Origin: Roseateles_C aquae
GTDB lineage: Bacteria > Pseudomonadota > Gammaproteobacteria > Burkholderiales > Burkholderiaceae_C
Assembly (NCBI RefSeq): GCF_032337115.1
Contig: NZ_JAVXZY010000013.1
Location: forward strand, 62,001-126,000
Length of the DNA: 64,000 nucleotides
Direction of reading: 5' to 3'
Of the stretch, positions 42,354 to 50,147 are shown piece by piece. The position numbers and the translations under genes are program-made. The notes beneath the pieces were generated by a model. It had not been told where the DNA came from and did no database searches. It was given only the letters and a program-made list of their open reading frames with translations. Numbering within the stretch: the first letter of the stretch is position 1; each line of letters begins with the position of its first letter.

Positions 42354-42577
42354 GAGTTTCTCTCTTGTCATCCGCCGTCGGCATGCGCCTGGGCGGATAA
42401 GTCGAATGGCTGAAAAATGCCCTCTGCCTGGTGTTCGGTGCTGCTTGTATCCCTGTCAGACCTGACGGCCTTGCCAGCGTTGCAGCCTCTCACTTCTCCA
42501 AGTGCAAAAAGACTTCTTTCCCGCAGCCAAAGTACAGGAAAGCCCGCTAGTGTATCAGCCTTGGTGAGAATCACCAA
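42354..42577 (-). promoter_or_regulatory. rplM-rpsI promoter and ~189-nt 5' leader
   Basis: On the minus strand -35 TTGGTG (42572-42577) and -10 TACACT (42549-42554), 17-nt spacer, preceded by TGA giving an extended -10 (TGATACACT). The predicted start near 42542 leaves a leader of about 189 nt before rplM. Ribosomal-protein operon leaders of this length often carry autoregulatory RNA structure; I could not identify a known one. The remainder to 42728 holds nothing else clear except the region upstream of the GNAT gene. Confidence 0.55.
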
Positions 42578-42728
42578 ATGCACAGCCGGCCGAGCCGGGT
42601 TGAACGCGAGCGCCGTGTGCGGCTGGAGCCGACTCCCTACAGATGCGGGAGTCGTTCGTTCAGACATCACGGTTAATATCAGGGTTTCTACGGTCACGCC
42701 CGCCGGGCGCGATAAACCCTTGGCCTCC

Positions 42729-43460
42729 ATGAACCCGCCTGAACGCAGCAGCTCCTTGGTAGATGCCGCCGAGCAAGACAGTCGCCGCAGCGGCTGGCTA
42801 CCTCGTGGCGCCCTGCAGCGCTGGGCCTCCTGGGTGCCGATACGCTCGCTCTCGCGCCGCCATCGCCATCGCATCACAGAGCATCTGCTGGCCTTGACCG
42901 ACGCCGATCGCTATCTGCGATTCGGCTACCCAGCGTCAGACGAGCAGATCAAGCGCTATGCGATGTCGCTGGACTTCGCCCGCGATGAGGTCTTTGGCAT
43001 CTTCAACCGTCGGCTCAAGCTGGTCGCCATGGCCCATCTGGCCTACGAGCCCGCGCCTCAACGCCAAGGCAAGCCGGCCATGGCCGAGTTTGGCGTGTCG
43101 GTACTGGCGGCTGCCCGCGGCCGTGGCTATGGCGCCCGGATGTTCGAGCACGCGGCGTTGCACGCCCGTAACCGCGGCATCGAGACCATGTTCATTCACG
43201 CGCTGAGCGAGAACGCGCCCATGCTGCGCATCGCCCGCAATGCCGGCGCCACGGTCGAGCGTGATGGCAGCGAATCAGAGGCCTGGCTGCGCCTGCCGCC
43301 GGATTCGGTGTCCTCCCACGTCGGCGAAGCGCTGGAGCGCCATCTGGCCGAGCTGGACTTCCAGTTCAAGCGCCATGTCCGGGTGCTAGGTGATTTCATC
43401 GATGGCGTTGCCGAGGTGAAGGCGCAATATCAGGATGCCGGCAAGGCCGCGAAGCAGTGA
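42729..43460 (+). CDS. GNAT-family N-acetyltransferase
   Basis: 243 aa from ATG 42729; longer in-frame extension upstream has no protein-like character. GCN5-type fold: motif A FGVSVLAAARGRGYGARMFEHAALHA (acetyl-CoA pyrophosphate loop RGRGYG), then FIHALSENAPMLRIARNAGATVERDG. Preceded by RHRHRITEHLLALTDADRYLRFGY, typical of a branch common in betaproteobacteria. Substrate unknown. The C-terminal ~45 residues form an alpha-helical extension. Confidence 0.85.
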   Translation: MNPPERSSSLVDAAEQDSRRSGWLPRGALQRWASWVPIRSLSRRHRHRITEHLLALTDADRYLRFGYPASDEQIKRYAMSLDFARDEVFGIFNRRLKLVAMAHLAYEPAPQRQGKPAMAEFGVSVLAAARGRGYGARMFEHAALHARNRGIETMFIHALSENAPMLRIARNAGATVERDGSESEAWLRLPPDSVSSHVGEALERHLAELDFQFKRHVRVLGDFIDGVAEVKAQYQDAGKAAKQ

Positions 43461-43598
43461 CACTTGTGCGCGGTCTGCGCACGGCCTCCCCGGCTTGCAG
43501 GGGTAGGCCCGGGGTGACATCTTGCAATCTTCAGTTACATTCTTTACATAAGCGCTTGAAGTCAACAAAGCGCAGCACTCATCGAGATCTCGAGGGAC

Positions 43599-44402
43599 AT
43601 GCAAACTACCGTTCCATGGATCATTGCGCTGCTGGCCTGTGCAGGCCTGCTGGTGCTGACATTGCTGTGGGCGTTCAAGCGCTCTGGCACGAACAGCAAG
43701 CAGCTGCCGACCGAGTGGTCGCTGACGGCCCGCCCGGTGTTCAGCACCGATGAGCGCCGCGTGCATCGTTTGCTCAAGGAGGCGCTGCCGCATCATGTGA
43801 TCCTGTCCAAGCTGCCCCTGGTGCGCTTCTGCCAGCCCACCGAGGCCAAGGAAGTGCGCTACTGGTTCGAATTGCTGGGCAGCATCAACGTCACCTTCGC
43901 CATCTGCAGCCCGAATGGCCGCGTGCTGGCTGCCGTTGATCTGGACAGTGAACGCAGCGTGTCCGGCCGCAGCCTGCAGATCAAGCAGGCCGTGCTGGGC
44001 GCCTGCCGGGTGCGCTATCTGCGCTGCCCGATCGACAACCTGCCCAGCCCGGCCGAATTGCAGCTGCTGGTGCCCTTCAGCAGCAGTGCGCGCGGCCCGC
44101 TGCCGGCGCCAGCGCCTCAGGTCCAGCAATCACGCCATGGCAACGCTTCGGCACCGCGGCGCAACGGCCTGTGGCAGGACTCGGCCATGTTCGGCGACTC
44201 CTTCTTCGCACCAGACAGCCGCTACGACTCCGCCACCGGCCGCAGCCTGCAGCGCGATGGCGCCGAGGCGCTGCACGCCAGCCGCCCCTTGTCGCGCGGC
44301 GCCTTCTCTGAGCCCATGGGACTGGATTCGCAATACCCCGACGAGGCCTCGAACGATATCGTCGGCGTCGTCGTCGACACACCGCGCTACGGCATGCGCT
44401 AA
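43599..44402 (+). CDS. DUF2726-domain membrane-anchored protein
   Basis: 267 aa. N-terminal TM helix (WIIALLACAGLLVLTLLWAF), then a domain similar to DUF2726: RPVFSTDERRVHRLLKEALPHHVILSKLPL, FAICSPNGRVLAAVDLD, QIKQAVLGACRVRYLRCP. DUF2726 has a restriction-endonuclease-like core in other proteins, but the key acidic residues are not certain here. The last ~100 residues are Ser/Pro/Gly-rich and probably disordered. Function unknown. Confidence 0.7.
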   Translation: MQTTVPWIIALLACAGLLVLTLLWAFKRSGTNSKQLPTEWSLTARPVFSTDERRVHRLLKEALPHHVILSKLPLVRFCQPTEAKEVRYWFELLGSINVTFAICSPNGRVLAAVDLDSERSVSGRSLQIKQAVLGACRVRYLRCPIDNLPSPAELQLLVPFSSSARGPLPAPAPQVQQSRHGNASAPRRNGLWQDSAMFGDSFFAPDSRYDSATGRSLQRDGAEALHASRPLSRGAFSEPMGLDSQYPDEASNDIVGVVVDTPRYGMR

Positions 44403-44421
44403 AGTCGCTGGCAGTTCGCCC

Positions 44422-44461
44422 ACGGCGCCCACCGTTCCGGTCGGCGCCGTTTGCTTTTTTT
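44422..44461 (+). terminator. Rho-independent terminator after the DUF2726 gene
   Basis: 8-bp perfect stem ACGGCGCC (44422-44429) / GGCGCCGT (44443-44450), 13-nt loop, followed by TTGC and seven T. Confidence 0.88.
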
Positions 44462-44488
44462 GGCCGACCTTCCGGGGCCGCCCCATCC

Positions 44489-45622
44489 ATGGACTCCAAT
44501 CAGTCTCACCGTCTGACACCCAACGGCCACTCACAGCGCGCCGCCCAGGATGCGCAAAACAAGAGCTTTGCCGCGCTGACGCCAGAGTTCATGCTCGACG
44601 CGCTTGATGGCGCCGGCCTCTACGGCGATGGCCGCATGCTGCAGCTGAACTCCTACGAAAACCGGGTGCTGCAGCTGCATCTGGAAGATGGCCGCATTGC
44701 CGTCGCCAAGTTCTACCGCCCCGGGCGCTGGAGCGATGCACAGATCCTGGAAGAGCATCGCTTTGCCCAGCAACTGGCGGCTGCGGAAGTGCCGGTGGCC
44801 GCGCCCTGGCCGCTGCAGTCACAGCGTGCCGATCTGCTGCTCAGCGGCGAACCCGCGACGCTGGCACACTACCAGGGCCAGCGCTTTGCCGTCACGCCGC
44901 GCCAAGGCGGCCGCGCGCCGGAGTTGGAAGATCCCGAGGTGCTGTGCTGGATAGGCCGGCTGCTGGGTCGCCTGCATGCCGTCGGGCGCCAGCAGCCCTT
45001 CAAGCACCGGCTACGTTGGGTTGGCGCCGAACCGGGCCGGCTGGCCCGCGATTGGTTGATCGAACAAGGCGCCGTGCCGCCCGATATCCAGCCCGCTTGG
45101 GACGATGTGGTGCAGCGCTGCCTGGCCCGCATCCAACAGGCCTTTGATGCCATTGCCGGGCTGCAGCTGCTGCGCCTGCATGGCGACTGCCATCCCGGCA
45201 ACATCCTGTGGACGCCCGACCGCGGGCCGCATTTCGTCGATCTCGATGACGCCGTCACCGGCCCCGCCGTGCAGGACCTGTGGATGCTGCTGTCCGGCGA
45301 CGCCCAGAGTGCGCGCCAGCAACTGGCCAGCGTGCTCGAAGGTTATGAGATGGTGGCGGAGTTCGATCGCCGTGAGCTCAGCCTGATCGAGCCGCTGCGC
45401 ACGCTGCGGATGATTCACCACAGCGCCTGGCTGGCCAAGCGCTGGAGCGATCCGGCCTTTCCGCTGGCCTTTCCCTGGTTTGGCACGCCCAACTACTGGA
45501 ACGACCAGGTCGCCAAGCTGCGCGAACAGCTGGAAGCAATGGAACCGGCCGAGGATGAAGCGGCGCCGCGCTTTGCCGACGATGATGACGAGCCCTTCGA
45601 ATTCGACAAGGGCTTTCGCTGA
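44489..45622 (+). CDS. srkA: SrkA (YihE/RdoA) stress-response serine/threonine protein kinase
   Basis: 377 aa. Eukaryotic-like APH-fold kinase that in E. coli opposes MazF-dependent death. ATP-site segment YENRVLQLHLEDGRIAVAKFYRPGRWS, catalytic LRLHGDCHPGNILW (about residue 230), metal-binding HFVDLDDAVTGPAVQDLWML and the C-terminal FPWFGTPNYWNDQVAKLREQ (in part), all diagnostic of SrkA. Acidic C-terminal tail (DDDDEPFEFDKGF). The start MDSNQSHRL is supported by ATG 44489 just after the previous gene's terminator. Convergent with htpG. Confidence 0.93.
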   Translation: MDSNQSHRLTPNGHSQRAAQDAQNKSFAALTPEFMLDALDGAGLYGDGRMLQLNSYENRVLQLHLEDGRIAVAKFYRPGRWSDAQILEEHRFAQQLAAAEVPVAAPWPLQSQRADLLLSGEPATLAHYQGQRFAVTPRQGGRAPELEDPEVLCWIGRLLGRLHAVGRQQPFKHRLRWVGAEPGRLARDWLIEQGAVPPDIQPAWDDVVQRCLARIQQAFDAIAGLQLLRLHGDCHPGNILWTPDRGPHFVDLDDAVTGPAVQDLWMLLSGDAQSARQQLASVLEGYEMVAEFDRRELSLIEPLRTLRMIHHSAWLAKRWSDPAFPLAFPWFGTPNYWNDQVAKLREQLEAMEPAEDEAAPRFADDDDEPFEFDKGFR

Positions 45623-45644
45623 CAGCAGGGAACCGGCCGGCAAC

Positions 45645-45677
45645 AAAAAGCCCGCGGGCCGTTGTGGCGCGCGGGCT
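45645..45677 (-). terminator. Rho-independent terminator of htpG
   Basis: 8-bp stem AGCCCGCG (45649-45656) / CGCGGGCT (45670-45677); on the minus strand followed by TTTTT. Confidence 0.88.
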
Positions 45678-45703
45678 GGGTGGCCGGCTGAGGCCTTGGA
45701 GCG

Positions 45704-47584
45704 TCAGACCAGCAGCATCGCATTGATGCGGCGCACATAGGCCGCCGGATCATCCAGGTGGCCGCCCTCGGCCAACACGGCTTGATCGAACAGCACATGG
45801 GCCAGGTCATCGAAGCGCTCGGCACGTTCCAGCTTCTTGACCAGCGCGTGCTCGGCGTTGATCTCCAGCGTCGGCAGCGAAGCCGGCGCGGCCTGACCGG
45901 CCTGCTTCAGCAGGCGGGCCAGATGGCCGCTCATATCGCCTTCCTCGACGACGATGCAGGCCGGTGAATCGACCAGGCGGGTGGTCACGCGCACGTCCTT
46001 GGCGCGGTCTTTCAGCGAGGCCTTGAGCCGCTCCAGCACCGGCTTGAAGCTCTCGGCCGCTTCCTCGGCCTTCTTCTTCTCTTCCTCGTCCTGCAGCTTG
46101 CCCAGATCGACGGCGCCCTTGGCCACCGACTGCAGCGACTTGCCTTCGAACTCGAACAGGTGCGAGAGCATCCACTCGTCGACGCGGTCGGTCAGCAGCA
46201 GCACCTCGATGCCCTTCTTGCGGAAGATCTCCAGCTGCGGGCTGTTCTTGGCGGCGGCCAGCGTGTCGGCGGTGATGTAGTAGATCGCTTCCTGGCCTTC
46301 CTTCATCCGCGACACATAGTCGGCAAAGGACACGCCCTCGTCGGCATGGGTCGAGGCGAAGCGCAGCAGCTTGGCCAGGCGCTCCTGGTTCTGGTGGTCT
46401 TCGCCGATGCCTTCCTTCAGCACCGCGCCGAAATCCTTCCAGAAAGACGCGTACTTGGCGCGCTCAGCGGCGTCCTCGCTATCGGCCAGTGCTTCCAGCA
46501 TGGACAGCACGCGCTTGGTCGAGCCCTCGCGGATCGCCTTCACATCGCGGCTTTCCTGCAGCAGCTCGCGGCTGACGTTCAGCGGCAGGTCAGCCGAGTC
46601 GATCACGCCCTTGACGAAGCGCAGGTACACCGGCATCAGCGCCTCGGCGTCGTCCATGATGAAGACGCGCTTCACATAGAGCTTGACACCGCCGCGCTTG
46701 TCGCGGTTCCACAGATCGAACGGCGCCTTGGCCGGGATGTAGAGCAGCTGGGTGTATTCGCTGCGACCCTCCACGCGGTTATGCGTGTGCGCCAGCGGCG
46801 CCTCGGTGTCGTAGCTGATCTGCTTGTAGAAGTTGTCGTACTCTTCCTGCGAGACCTCGCTCTTGCTGCGGGCCCACAGCGCCGACGCCTTATTGACTGA
46901 CTCCCACTCGTCCTTGAGCACCTGCTCGCTCTTTTCGGCGTCCCATTCTTCCTTGCGCATCAGGATGGGCAGGGAGATGTGGTCGGAGTACTTGCTGATC
47001 ACCGACTTCAGGCGCCAGGTCTTCAGGAACTCCTCTTCGCCCTCACGCAGGTGCAGGATCACATCGGTGCCGCGGCCGGGCTTGGTGATGGTCTCGACCT
47101 CGTAGTCGCCGGTGCCCTCGGAGCTCCAGCGCACGCCCTCCTCGGCCTTCAGCCCGGCGCGGCGGGTCTCGACGGTGATGCGGTCGGCGACGATGAAACC
47201 GGAGTAAAAGCCGACACCGAACTGGCCGATCAGATTGGCGTCTTTCTTCTGGTCACCCTCCAGCTTGGCCATGAACTCGCGCGTGCCGCTCTTGGCAATG
47301 GTGCCCAGATGTGCAATCGCCTCATCAGCGCTCATGCCGATGCCGTTGTCGCTGATGGTCACCGTGCGGGCGTCGGCGTCGAAGCTGACGCGCACTTCCA
47401 GATTCGGCGTGTCTTCGAACAGCGCGGCATTGTCCAGCGCCTCGAAGCGCAGCTTGTCGCAGGCGTCAGAGGCATTGGAGACCAGCTCGCGCAGGAAAAT
47501 TTCCTTGTTCGAATAGAGCGAATGGGTGACCAGGTGCAGGATCTGCTTGACCTCGGCCTGGAAGGAATGGGTTTGCTTTTCCAT
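45704..47584 (-). CDS. htpG: HtpG, Hsp90-family chaperone
   Basis: 626 aa from ATG 47584 (MEKQTHSFQAEVKQILHLV). N-terminal GHKL ATPase with LYSNKEIFLRELVSNASDACDKLR, DNGIGMSADEAI, IGQFGVGFYSGFIVAD, middle domain and C-terminal dimerisation domain. Expected length for the family. Heat-shock regulation is likely but no sigma-32 promoter could be picked by eye. Confidence 0.97.
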   Translation of the reverse strand: MEKQTHSFQAEVKQILHLVTHSLYSNKEIFLRELVSNASDACDKLRFEALDNAALFEDTPNLEVRVSFDADARTVTISDNGIGMSADEAIAHLGTIAKSGTREFMAKLEGDQKKDANLIGQFGVGFYSGFIVADRITVETRRAGLKAEEGVRWSSEGTGDYEVETITKPGRGTDVILHLREGEEEFLKTWRLKSVISKYSDHISLPILMRKEEWDAEKSEQVLKDEWESVNKASALWARSKSEVSQEEYDNFYKQISYDTEAPLAHTHNRVEGRSEYTQLLYIPAKAPFDLWNRDKRGGVKLYVKRVFIMDDAEALMPVYLRFVKGVIDSADLPLNVSRELLQESRDVKAIREGSTKRVLSMLEALADSEDAAERAKYASFWKDFGAVLKEGIGEDHQNQERLAKLLRFASTHADEGVSFADYVSRMKEGQEAIYYITADTLAAAKNSPQLEIFRKKGIEVLLLTDRVDEWMLSHLFEFEGKSLQSVAKGAVDLGKLQDEEEKKKAEEAAESFKPVLERLKASLKDRAKDVRVTTRLVDSPACIVVEEGDMSGHLARLLKQAGQAAPASLPTLEINAEHALVKKLERAERFDDLAHVLFDQAVLAEGGHLDDPAAYVRRINAMLLV

Positions 47585-47721
47585 GGCTTGTGTGTTGTCC
47601 GGCTTCAATGAATGGAGAGGTGGGCGACGGTTCGCGCCGCCCTGCGGCTGCCCATATGGGGCTGCGGATCAGCGTTTCAAGAGGCCGCGATTGTCGCCCC
47701 GCCGCTGACTACACTGCAGCG

Positions 47722-48327
47722 ATGCTGTACTGGTTCGATCTGATGGGGGTCGGCGTGTTCGCCGTCTCGGGTGCCCTGGCCGCCATGCGCGCTGGGCTGG
47801 ACCTGTTCGGCCTCTTGGTGCTGGCCGCCATCACCGCGATTGGCGGCGGCACGCTGCGCGACCTGCTGCTGAACCGCCACCCGCTGTTCTGGATGAAGGA
47901 CGGGCGTTATCTGGCCGTCATCGTGCTGGCCGCACTGGCCACCCTGCTCAGCGGCCCGCTATCGCCAAGCGCGCTGCAGGCGCTGAAGATCGCCGATGCT
48001 TTGGGCCTGGCACTGTTTGCGCTGTGCGGCGCCGAGATCGCCGAGGACTGCGAGCTGCCTCCGGTGCCGGTGCTGCTGATGGGCACGCTGACCGCCACCG
48101 GCGGCGGCGTCGTGCGCGACCTGCTCAGCGGCCAGGTGCCGCTGCTCTTGCGTCAGGACATCTACGCCACTGCCGCGCTGGCCGGCATTGCGCTCTACCA
48201 GCTGCTGATGCGTGCCGGGCTGGCGCGCAACACCGCCTTTGTGCTGGGCATGGTCAGCGTGGCGACCCTGCGCCTGCTCTCGCTGCACTACGGCTGGCAG
48301 CTGCCGGTGCCGCAGCTGCCGAGCTGA
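47722..48327 (+). CDS. UPF0126 (YicG/TRIC-like) membrane protein
   Basis: 201 aa from ATG 47722. Two TRIC-type repeats of three TM helices, each with the glycine-rich motif: AITAIGGGTLRDLLLNRHPLFW and LTATGGGVVRDLLSGQVPLLL. Prokaryotic TRIC proteins form cation or glycine channels; the substrate here is not known. TACACT 6 nt upstream of the ATG suggests a leaderless transcript. Confidence 0.9.
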   Translation: MLYWFDLMGVGVFAVSGALAAMRAGLDLFGLLVLAAITAIGGGTLRDLLLNRHPLFWMKDGRYLAVIVLAALATLLSGPLSPSALQALKIADALGLALFALCGAEIAEDCELPPVPVLLMGTLTATGGGVVRDLLSGQVPLLLRQDIYATAALAGIALYQLLMRAGLARNTAFVLGMVSVATLRLLSLHYGWQLPVPQLPS

Positions 48328-48338
48328 AAGCGCTCGGC

Positions 48339-48650
48339 TCAGTACGACACGGCCAGGCGCTCGACATCGACCTTGATCAGCGCCTTGCTCAACGCCCCGC
48401 TGGTGGCGCGCGCATAGTCCAGGCCCAGTGCGGCATCGGAAAGCGCCTGCGGGCCCAGGGCGGCGGCCACGGCGAGGATCTTGTCGGCGATCAAGACCTT
48501 GCCCGAACCGCGCATCGGCTCGCAGCCATGCTTGACGAACTGCTCATCCAGCCACTGCCGCGCCGCCTCGTAGGACAGCACCTCGCTGGCGTCGACCGAC
48601 AGATCGATCTGCTGGCCAGCACCGAACACCACCTTCACTTCGCTGCGCAT
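48339..48650 (-). CDS. Small protein of unknown function
   Basis: 103 aa from ATG 48650 with AAGGAG 5 nt upstream. No family recognised. Mixed alpha/beta composition (EVKVVFGAGQQIDLSVDASEV, YEAARQWLDEQFVKHGCEPMR, LIADKILAVAAALGPQAL), no signal peptide or TM segment, so probably cytosolic. It lies between the channel gene and aroG, 96 nt after aroG's stop. A strong Shine-Dalgarno and codon use like neighbours support that it is expressed. Confidence 0.7.
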   Translation of the reverse strand: MRSEVKVVFGAGQQIDLSVDASEVLSYEAARQWLDEQFVKHGCEPMRGSGKVLIADKILAVAAALGPQALSDAALGLDYARATSGALSKALIKVDVERLAVSY

Positions 48651-48746
48651 GCAAACTCCTTGCGAGACTGAACGCCGGGACGGCCTATTGTGGCAGCGCT
48701 GCCTACGGGGCCGCACTGCGCCAGCGCAAGACCGCGCGCTCGATGA

Positions 48747-49877
48747 TCAGCCAGCCTTGCCCCGCGACGCACTCACTGCCTCGCTGAGCACATCCAGCAC
48801 GGCGAGCGAATCATCCCAGCCCAGGCAGGCATCGGTGATGCTCTTGCCATATTCCAGCTTGGCCGGGTCATCCTTGCCCGGGGTGAACTTCTGCGCGCCG
48901 TCGTGCAGATGGCTCTCGACCATCACGCCGAAGATGCTCTTGCTGCCGGCCTTGAGCTGCGCGGCGATATCGCGCGCCACGTCCAGCTGGCGCTGATGCT
49001 GCTTGGAGCTGTTGGCATGCGAGCAATCGACCATGAGCGTGCCATCGAGCTTGGCCGCGGCCAGATCCTTGACGGCGACCGCCACGCTCTCGGCGTCGTA
49101 GTTCGGCGCCTTGCCGCCGCGCAGGATCACATGGCAGTCCTTGTTGCCCTTGGTCTCGACGATGGCCACCTGGCCATTTTTGTGCACCGAGAGGAAATGG
49201 TGCGGCCGGGCGGCAGCCTGGATCGCATCGGTGGCGATCTTGATATTGCCGTCGGTGCCGTTCTTGAAGCCGATCGGCGCCGACAGTCCCGAGGCCAGCT
49301 CGCGATGTACCTGGCTTTCGGTGGTGCGCGCGCCGATGGCGCCCCAGGAGATCAGATCGCCGATGTACTGCGGCGAGATCACATCGAGGAACTCCGAGCC
49401 GGCCGGCATGCCCAGCCGGTTGATCTCCAGCAGCAGCTGGCGGGCGATGCGCAGGCCCTCGTCGATGCGGTAGCTCTCGTCCAGATAGGGATCGTTGATC
49501 AGGCCCTTCCAGCCCACCGTCGTGCGTGGCTTCTCGAAGTAGACGCGCATGACGATTTCCAGCGTATCGGCGTACTTGTCGCGCTCCAGCTTCAAGCGGC
49601 GCGCGTATTCCAGCGCCGCAGCGGGATCGTGGATCGAGCAGGGGCCGATGATGACCAAGAGCCGGTCATCCTTGCGACGCATGATGCGGCGGATGTTCTC
49701 GCGTGTGCCGACAACCAGCTTTTCCATCGGTGTGCCACCAATCGGAAAGAAGCGGATCAGGTGCTCCGGCGGCGGCAGCGGCGTGATGTCGCGGATGCGC
49801 TCGTCATCGGTCTGGCTGGTCTTGTCCTGCGGCGAGTACCAGCGTTCGGCCTGGTGCTGCACGGGTTTGGCATTCAT
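48747..49877 (-). CDS. aroG: 3-deoxy-7-phosphoheptulonate synthase (DAHP synthase, type I)
   Basis: 376 aa. First enzyme of the shikimate pathway, condensing PEP and erythrose 4-phosphate. Type Ialpha motifs: VIIGPCSIHDPAAALEYARRL, RVYFEKPRTTVGWKGLINDP (in part), LDVISPQYIGDLISWGAIGARTTESQVHRELASGLS (in part), GFKNGTDGNIKIA, DCSHANSSKQ. The extended N-terminus ERIRDITPL is the part involved in aromatic amino acid feedback. Preceded by a leader peptide, antiterminator and terminator (49928-50060), so expression is probably set by aromatic amino acid charging. Confidence 0.95.
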   Translation of the reverse strand: MNAKPVQHQAERWYSPQDKTSQTDDERIRDITPLPPPEHLIRFFPIGGTPMEKLVVGTRENIRRIMRRKDDRLLVIIGPCSIHDPAAALEYARRLKLERDKYADTLEIVMRVYFEKPRTTVGWKGLINDPYLDESYRIDEGLRIARQLLLEINRLGMPAGSEFLDVISPQYIGDLISWGAIGARTTESQVHRELASGLSAPIGFKNGTDGNIKIATDAIQAAARPHHFLSVHKNGQVAIVETKGNKDCHVILRGGKAPNYDAESVAVAVKDLAAAKLDGTLMVDCSHANSSKQHQRQLDVARDIAAQLKAGSKSIFGVMVESHLHDGAQKFTPGKDDPAKLEYGKSITDACLGWDDSLAVLDVLSEAVSASRGKAG

Positions 49878-49927
49878 GGGCGTGACTCTTTCCGTTTGAC
49901 GTGTTGCGGGCGGGGGCCGCGCGGGCG

Positions 49928-49962
49928 AAAAAAAACCGCCTGGGTGCTGGACCCGGCGGTTT
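49928..49962 (-). terminator. aroG attenuator terminator
   Basis: On the minus strand, stem AACCGCC/GGCGGTT (49955-49961 with 49934-49940) continued by GGGT/ACCC, loop GCTGG or similar, one bulged base, followed by eight T (49928-49935). It ends about 50 nt before the aroG start codon, downstream of a leader peptide, which marks it as an attenuator rather than the end of another gene. Confidence 0.88.
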
Positions 49963-49985
49963 CTTGAAGATTCGCTGCGCTTTGC

Positions 49986-50060
49986 TTAAGCGTTCGCCTC
50001 TCCTCCGCCGGTGCGGTGCGAGAACCAAAAGAAAGCAAAGTAAAACTTCGGCGAATGCAT
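49986..50060 (-). CDS. Aromatic-rich leader peptide of the aroG attenuator
   Basis: 24 residues, ATG 50060 to TAA 49986-49988, starting MHSPKFYFAFFWFSHRT. The run F-Y-F-A-F-F-W-F gives five Phe, one Tyr and one Trp codon close together, the mark of a ribosome-stalling attenuation peptide. Codons 17-20 overlap ACCGGCGG, of which CCGGCGG (50005-50011) is exactly complementary to CCGCCGG (49953-49959) in the terminator 5' arm. A stall at the aromatic codons would leave this arm free to pair, preventing the terminator; completing translation to the stop would cover it. The start has no Shine-Dalgarno and the predicted transcription start is next to the ATG. Confidence 0.85.
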   Translation of the reverse strand: MHSPKFYFAFFWFSHRTGGGEANA

Positions 50061-50067
50061 GAGGTCG

Positions 50068-50098
50068 AATGTAGCACGCGGCCCGCGGCGGCCGTCAA
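50068..50098 (-). promoter_or_regulatory. Candidate promoter of the aroG leader
   Basis: On the minus strand -35 TTGACG (50093-50098) and -10 TACATT (50068-50073), spacer 19 nt. Transcription would begin at about 50061, directly before the leader ATG. Confidence 0.55.
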
Positions 50099-50147
50099 GC
50101 GGCCCGCTGTTGTCAGTCTGCGTCAGTGCATGCCGCAGCGCTAACGC

